IMG/VR virus record: IMGVR_UViG_3300013132_000258
Location: 1-24,050 of that record
DNA from: a virus
Strand: one strand, 5' to 3'
Length of the DNA: 24,050 nt
A program made the translations under genes and the position numbers. The notes under the pieces are model-generated. The model was not told where the DNA came from and did no database searches. It was given only the letters and a program-made list of their open reading frames with translations. Positions 21,891 through 24,050 of the stretch are shown here, one piece after another. Position 1 is the stretch's first letter. Each line of letters begins with the position of its first letter.

Positions 21891-23261
21891 ATGGCCACTA
21901 TAAATATTGACGAACTTTCAAAAGTTATAAATTCTAAATCATTATCTTTTGAAAAAATAAAAGAGGATGTTCAAGGGTATATTAGCAGTCTTCCAGACGG
22001 AAAAGTTTGGAAAGATTCATTTTATTCTACTTCAGATGGTAGTATAATTTTGACTTTATTATCTGGATTAGCTGCATTTAAAGTATTTCATGAACTATCT
22101 AGAGTTAGAGAATCAAGTTTAGACCATGCTACAGTAGATACTAATGTGTTCAATTTGGCCGCTAATAAAGGATATTTAATTGCACCATCTTATGCACCTG
22201 AAGTGGATCTATACCTTAAATTAGACGCTTCTGCTGTTGCAGAAGTTGTAATTAATAAAGGAGATATTTTAGGATCATTGGGAAATTATTATTTTTATGC
22301 AGCTGATTCATACCAAATCACTTCATATATAACTGCTATTCCAGTTAGGTGTATTTATGGATATAAAAATGAATATTCACAAGCTATTTTAGACAGTAAA
22401 CCTAATGAAGTATTTTCATTTATTACTAGAGATAAATATATTGCATCTCAATTAGAATCTTTAAAAATTGATTCTGTGCAAAAAGAGTTGTCCGCAGATA
22501 GTTCAATATATGGGGATTTAGATCAATTTTTATTAAGGCGAATTTTATATTTCACTACTAAAATTTATTTAGGAAATGGTACTATAGGATTTTACAATGC
22601 TACTTCAGCTAATATTTCATACACTTGTATTTCTTATGACACTGATATTTTGGAACAAATTGAAGATGCTCCAACTATGTATTCAGCTAATTTAGTTTGT
22701 GAAAAGAAAACAATAATTTTAAATCCTTCATTTGAGCCAGATATAGAGCAAGTTAGAAATTTAGCAAGATACTATCCAATTGATGGTAGAATTGTTCAAG
22801 ATAAAGATTATAAAGTAGCTATCTTAAAAGAATTTGGTTCGTATTTATACGACGTTCTTTCATATAATTCAGACACGGATCAAGAAATAACTTTATTGGT
22901 AAAAAATACATACACTTCTCAAACTCTTACAAAAATTCAAGAAATGCTAGATAAAAGAAGAGCTCTTGGTATTAATGTAAATTTTTATACAAAAACAATT
23001 GATTTGGGAAAGACATTTACTTTTGAATGCAGGGTTGATCCTAAACAGTATTACGTTGAATTGTATTCACAAATAATTCAATTTTTTAAAGAAAAAAGTT
23101 TAAAATTTTTAGAAAAGAATCAAACTTTAACAGCTATGAATTTATGTTTAGAATTATCTGCTAAGTTTGGAATTACATTTACTCCGACTGGAGCTGAAAC
23201 TATTTCTGTCCTAAAAAATGATTTCTTTAAGGCTATAAATGTCAATATTTTATTAAGCTAA
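21891..23261 (+). CDS. Baseplate wedge protein gp6/J-like
   Basis: 456 residues. The N-terminal region has the typical pattern of the gp6 / P2 J family: LPDGKVWKDSFYSTSDGSIILTLLSGLAAF then LSRVRESSLDHATVDTNVFNLAANKGY, where early helices line up with a tail-like domain. The C-terminal half has repeated strand and helix units (YYPIDGRIVQDKDYKVAIL, RRALGINVNFYTK, TFTFECRVDPKQYYVELYSQI) resembling baseplate J-like proteins. It forms the ring of wedge dimers around the hub. It follows gp25 by 3 bases and precedes the gpI-like gene by 2, in the conserved order W-J-I. Confidence 0.8.
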   Translation: MATINIDELSKVINSKSLSFEKIKEDVQGYISSLPDGKVWKDSFYSTSDGSIILTLLSGLAAFKVFHELSRVRESSLDHATVDTNVFNLAANKGYLIAPSYAPEVDLYLKLDASAVAEVVINKGDILGSLGNYYFYAADSYQITSYITAIPVRCIYGYKNEYSQAILDSKPNEVFSFITRDKYIASQLESLKIDSVQKELSADSSIYGDLDQFLLRRILYFTTKIYLGNGTIGFYNATSANISYTCISYDTDILEQIEDAPTMYSANLVCEKKTIILNPSFEPDIEQVRNLARYYPIDGRIVQDKDYKVAILKEFGSYLYDVLSYNSDTDQEITLLVKNTYTSQTLTKIQEMLDKRRALGINVNFYTKTIDLGKTFTFECRVDPKQYYVELYSQIIQFFKEKSLKFLEKNQTLTAMNLCLELSAKFGITFTPTGAETISVLKNDFFKAINVNILLS

Positions 23262-23263
23262 AT

Positions 23264-24050
23264 ATGACTAAACAATTTTCATCCGCATATTTTTTACCAA
23301 AATATTTAAAAGATTATCCATTATACAAACATTTGATTCCTGTATTGGATTTAATTTTAAATAGTGAAATATTCACATTTAAAACAACCGAAAATTTAAA
23401 TGAAGTATTAACTACATTTTTTGGAGCTAATCTAACTGAAGAACAACAAGAGTCAGTGCTTCTTTATTATAAGGTATTTGTTGAACCCAATATAGGTACT
23501 ATTGATGCAATTGAAAAACTTTTTAAGATACTTAATATAAATGCAAAGGTGGTTGTATGGTATAAAAATATAGTTCCATTACCTCCATATAAATTTAATT
23601 TAGAGTTTCCAGAGACTCCAGAAAATTTAAATTTTAGATTGATTATTGATTTAATAAATCTTGTAAAAAATGAAAGATCACATTTAGCTTCTGTTAAAAA
23701 TGAAAATTCTCCCGATATTGCCGTATGGGATTATTCTTATTGGGATGCAGCTTGTTGGGATTCTCCATTTGGAATTGTTATAGATGGCGTTACATTTAAT
23801 TTAGTTAAATCTATTGTAAAGCATTATAATACTGGATTTAACATAGTTGAAAATAGAGGCATAAACACAACCTATGAATTTGAGAATAAATTTAAGACAA
23901 ATAGAAATCTTAATGACGATTTATTAACAAATTTTGATCCTGATCCGTATACTGCTCCAAAATTTAGTGTACAAGAATTTAGCATGTCTGATATTCCTAT
24001 TAAGTTTGAAACTACTTTAATAGGAGATTTTGATAATAATACTTTTGAAA
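23264..24050 (+). CDS. Baseplate protein, gpI/gp7-like (3' end outside window)
   Basis: 262 codons are visible; the gene continues past the window. The start ATG 23264 has the context aaatATG. The N-terminal section YFLPKYLKDYPLYKHLIPVLDLI, then EKLFKILNINAKVVVWY and RLIIDLINLVKNERSHLASV, fits the phage tail protein I family (P2 gpI), where an NERSHL-like segment is a frequent feature. This is followed by an aromatic stretch WDYSYWDAACWD. Its position after gp25 and gp6/J gives the W-J-I order of many myovirus baseplates. The family call is moderate; a gp7-type wedge protein is the other possibility. Confidence 0.6.
   Translation, partial: MTKQFSSAYFLPKYLKDYPLYKHLIPVLDLILNSEIFTFKTTENLNEVLTTFFGANLTEEQQESVLLYYKVFVEPNIGTIDAIEKLFKILNINAKVVVWYKNIVPLPPYKFNLEFPETPENLNFRLIIDLINLVKNERSHLASVKNENSPDIAVWDYSYWDAACWDSPFGIVIDGVTFNLVKSIVKHYNTGFNIVENRGINTTYEFENKFKTNRNLNDDLLTNFDPDPYTAPKFSVQEFSMSDIPIKFETTLIGDFDNNTFE

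Overview
The window is part of the late (tail and baseplate) region of a large contractile-tailed phage (myovirus). Every convincing gene lies on the + strand, and the DNA is very A+T-rich. None of the roughly 30 start codons has a purine-rich Shine-Dalgarno sequence. Most instead sit in a (t/a)at-ATG or tat-ATG context, which suggests a host with SD-independent initiation. The host is probably Gram-negative, because the phage carries a Pal/OmpA-type lipoprotein. The GGGTTKIGDPSGKD stretch of the tyrosyl-tRNA synthetase and the ADERGTKEYN stretch of the Pal-like protein resemble proteobacterial, perhaps alphaproteobacterial, versions. SD-less starts are also typical of Bacteroidota, so the host stays open.

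Layout. (1) 1-6321: tail sheath (5' end outside the window), tail tube, a gp53-like baseplate wedge protein and a gp27-like hub protein, interleaved with five small unrecognised genes that share an N-terminal ML(I/L)K(Y/R/T)Kx(S/A) motif. (2) 6322-9371: an inserted accessory stretch with a structured non-coding segment, tRNA-Ala(TGC), a 5' tRNA remnant, a NUMOD3/PD-(D/E)XK homing-type endonuclease whose start codon is buried in a hairpin, a complete tyrosyl-tRNA synthetase, and a small gene behind a 53-bp repeated leader. (3) 9421-14038: tube-like and tube-cap-like proteins, a CxxC/CxxC tail assembly chaperone with a candidate +1 frameshift extension, a tape-measure-like protein carrying a lytic transglycosylase domain, and a sixth MLIKYK gene. 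(4) 14085-18807: a second accessory island with a glycosyltransferase-like protein (possibly of the DNA-modifying TAGT type), a second copy of the 53-bp leader, a stand-alone AP2 domain, a GIY-YIG homing endonuclease inserted at the start of an ATP-dependent DNA ligase gene (a remnant of the old ligase start survives upstream), and a NifU/Nfu-like Fe-S protein frameshifted near its 3' end. (5) 18856-24050: baseplate continues with a gp5-type OB-fold spike, Pal-like lipoprotein, gp25, gp6/J and a gpI-like wedge protein (3' end outside).

How it fits together. The structural genes supply nearly all of a contractile tail: tube, sheath, hub, spike, wedge, chaperone and tape measure. Peptidoglycan cutting appears to sit in the tape-measure protein rather than in the spike. 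The accessory islands were probably brought in by, or grew around, homing endonucleases that target a tRNA gene and the ligase gene. The least explained features are the shared MLIKYK leader peptides, the duplicated promoter/leader cassette whose hairpin is kept while its sequence drifts, and hairpins placed exactly on two start codons.
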